Source of the DNA: an uncultured Sunxiuqinia sp.
Lineage (GTDB): Bacteria > Bacteroidota > Bacteroidia > Bacteroidales > Prolixibacteraceae
Reading direction: 5' to 3'
Length of the DNA: 64,000 bases
NCBI RefSeq assembly: GCF_963678245.1
Contig: NZ_OY782771.1
Location: 62,001-126,000 of the forward strand
Shown: positions 63,657 through 64,000 of the stretch, in pieces
Position numbering within the stretch: position 1 is the stretch's first letter
How the letters are laid out: each line of letters begins with the position of its first letter
Notes under the pieces: generated by a model
What the model saw: the letters and a program-made list of their open reading frames with translations, nothing else
The model's database searches: none
What the model was told of the DNA's origin: nothing
Made by a program: the position numbers and the translations under genes

Positions 63657-64000
63657 AAAACAGCCAGTATTAATCCTAAACAAAACAGCAAGGTAAAGGC
63701 AAGGGTAGAAAGCGCTAGTTTTTTGAGAAATGGATCAAGTTTTTGCTCTTCACTAATCCGGTGAATATTCACTAAATCTCTGATAAACAAAGGTGAAGTT
63801 AGTAAAAATAACCATTGCCATATGGATTCTTGCTGGTGCAGCGTGAAAATGATAACACTAAGCCAACCCCAAAGAATCATTGCGGTATGATAAATCCGGC
63901 TGTTTCGCGCACCCATTCTGACGGGTAGCGTAATTTTACCCGATTTTTGGTCATTCTCCAGATCCCGCATATTGTTAAGATTTAGCACGCCGGTACTGAA
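63653..64000 (-). CDS. menA: 1,4-dihydroxy-2-naphthoate polyprenyltransferase, C-terminal part
   Basis: Attaches the polyprenyl tail to 1,4-dihydroxy-2-naphthoate in the membrane. The frame is open to the window edge, so the 5' part of the gene lies beyond 64000 (minus strand). The visible 115 codons start with the second aspartate-rich motif of the UbiA family (NLNNMRDLENDQKSGKITL), followed by VRMGARNSRIYH and three or four hydrophobic segments. It is followed by menC (four-base overlap) and menE, giving the order menA-menC-menE. Confidence 0.93.
   Translation of the reverse strand, partial: FSTGVLNLNNMRDLENDQKSGKITLPVRMGARNSRIYHTAMILWGWLSVIIFTLHQQESIWQWLFLLTSPLFIRDLVNIHRISEEQKLDPFLKKLALSTLAFTLLFCLGLILAVL

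Overview
This window is a stretch of bacterial chromosome that reads as a member of the Bacteroidota. An anaerobic or facultative Marinilabiliales/Prolixibacteraceae-type organism is my best guess, but that rank is inference. The evidence for the phylum is: an LpxC-FabZ fusion protein, a lysyl-tRNA synthetase with a C-terminal extension, a long lysine/glutamate-rich IF-2, many small lipoproteins, weak Shine-Dalgarno sites, and repeated promoter-like elements of the Bacteroidota form (TTG or TTTG, about 18-23 bases, then TAnnTTTG). The tRNA genes do not encode CCA.

Layout. 1-6.6 kb: lysS (3' end), gpsA, pgi, a small secreted protein, folB and glnS. 6.7-9.7 kb: two LiaF-like membrane proteins followed by a LytS-type kinase and a LytTR regulator, apparently one envelope-sensing operon. 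9.8-12.3 kb: a membrane protein and a cytosolic pullulanase. 12.3-14.5 kb: a divergent alanine dehydrogenase paralogue, tsaE and gcvH. 14.7-19.5 kb: rimP-nusA-infB on the minus strand. 19.7-24.3 kb: an HD phosphohydrolase and then the lipid A operon lpxD, lpxC-fabZ, lpxA. 24.3-26.9 kb: lipA, lipB, a methyltransferase and a thiamine-binding-type protein, all minus. 27.1-31.0 kb: a secreted TPR protein, an S41 protease lipoprotein and ruvC. 31.0-36.0 kb: HIT protein, greA, small hypotheticals, a Rieske-like lipoprotein, ahcY and ribF. 36.1-39.3 kb: a TlpA-like lipoprotein, an LpxH-type hydrolase and a KAS III-family synthase. 39.3-43.9 kb: ung, rmuC, a secreted alpha/beta hydrolase and fetAB. 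44.0-47.4 kb: tig, clpP and clpX. 47.5-49.4 kb: tRNA-Leu, lptB and tatC. 49.7-57.4 kb: recQ, an aminotransferase, ald and leuS. 57.9-61.5 kb: a monomeric [FeFe]-hydrogenase, an O-methyltransferase, an M16 peptidase and tRNA-Phe. 61.5-64.0 kb: menE, menC and menA (partial), late menaquinone synthesis.

The genes are largely housekeeping: translation, envelope and lipid A assembly, lipoylation (lipAB with the lipoyl acceptor gcvH), proteostasis, DNA repair and menaquinone. No phage, insertion sequence, CRISPR array or defence island is visible, and I did not find a clearly new multi-gene system. The items most worth a second look are the alanine dehydrogenase paralogue that has lost catalytic and nucleotide-binding residues, the stand-alone [FeFe]-hydrogenase with a palindrome over its promoter, the Rieske-like lipoprotein with its histidine ligands replaced, the LiaF-LytS-LytR cassette, and the structured leaders of rimP and clpP.
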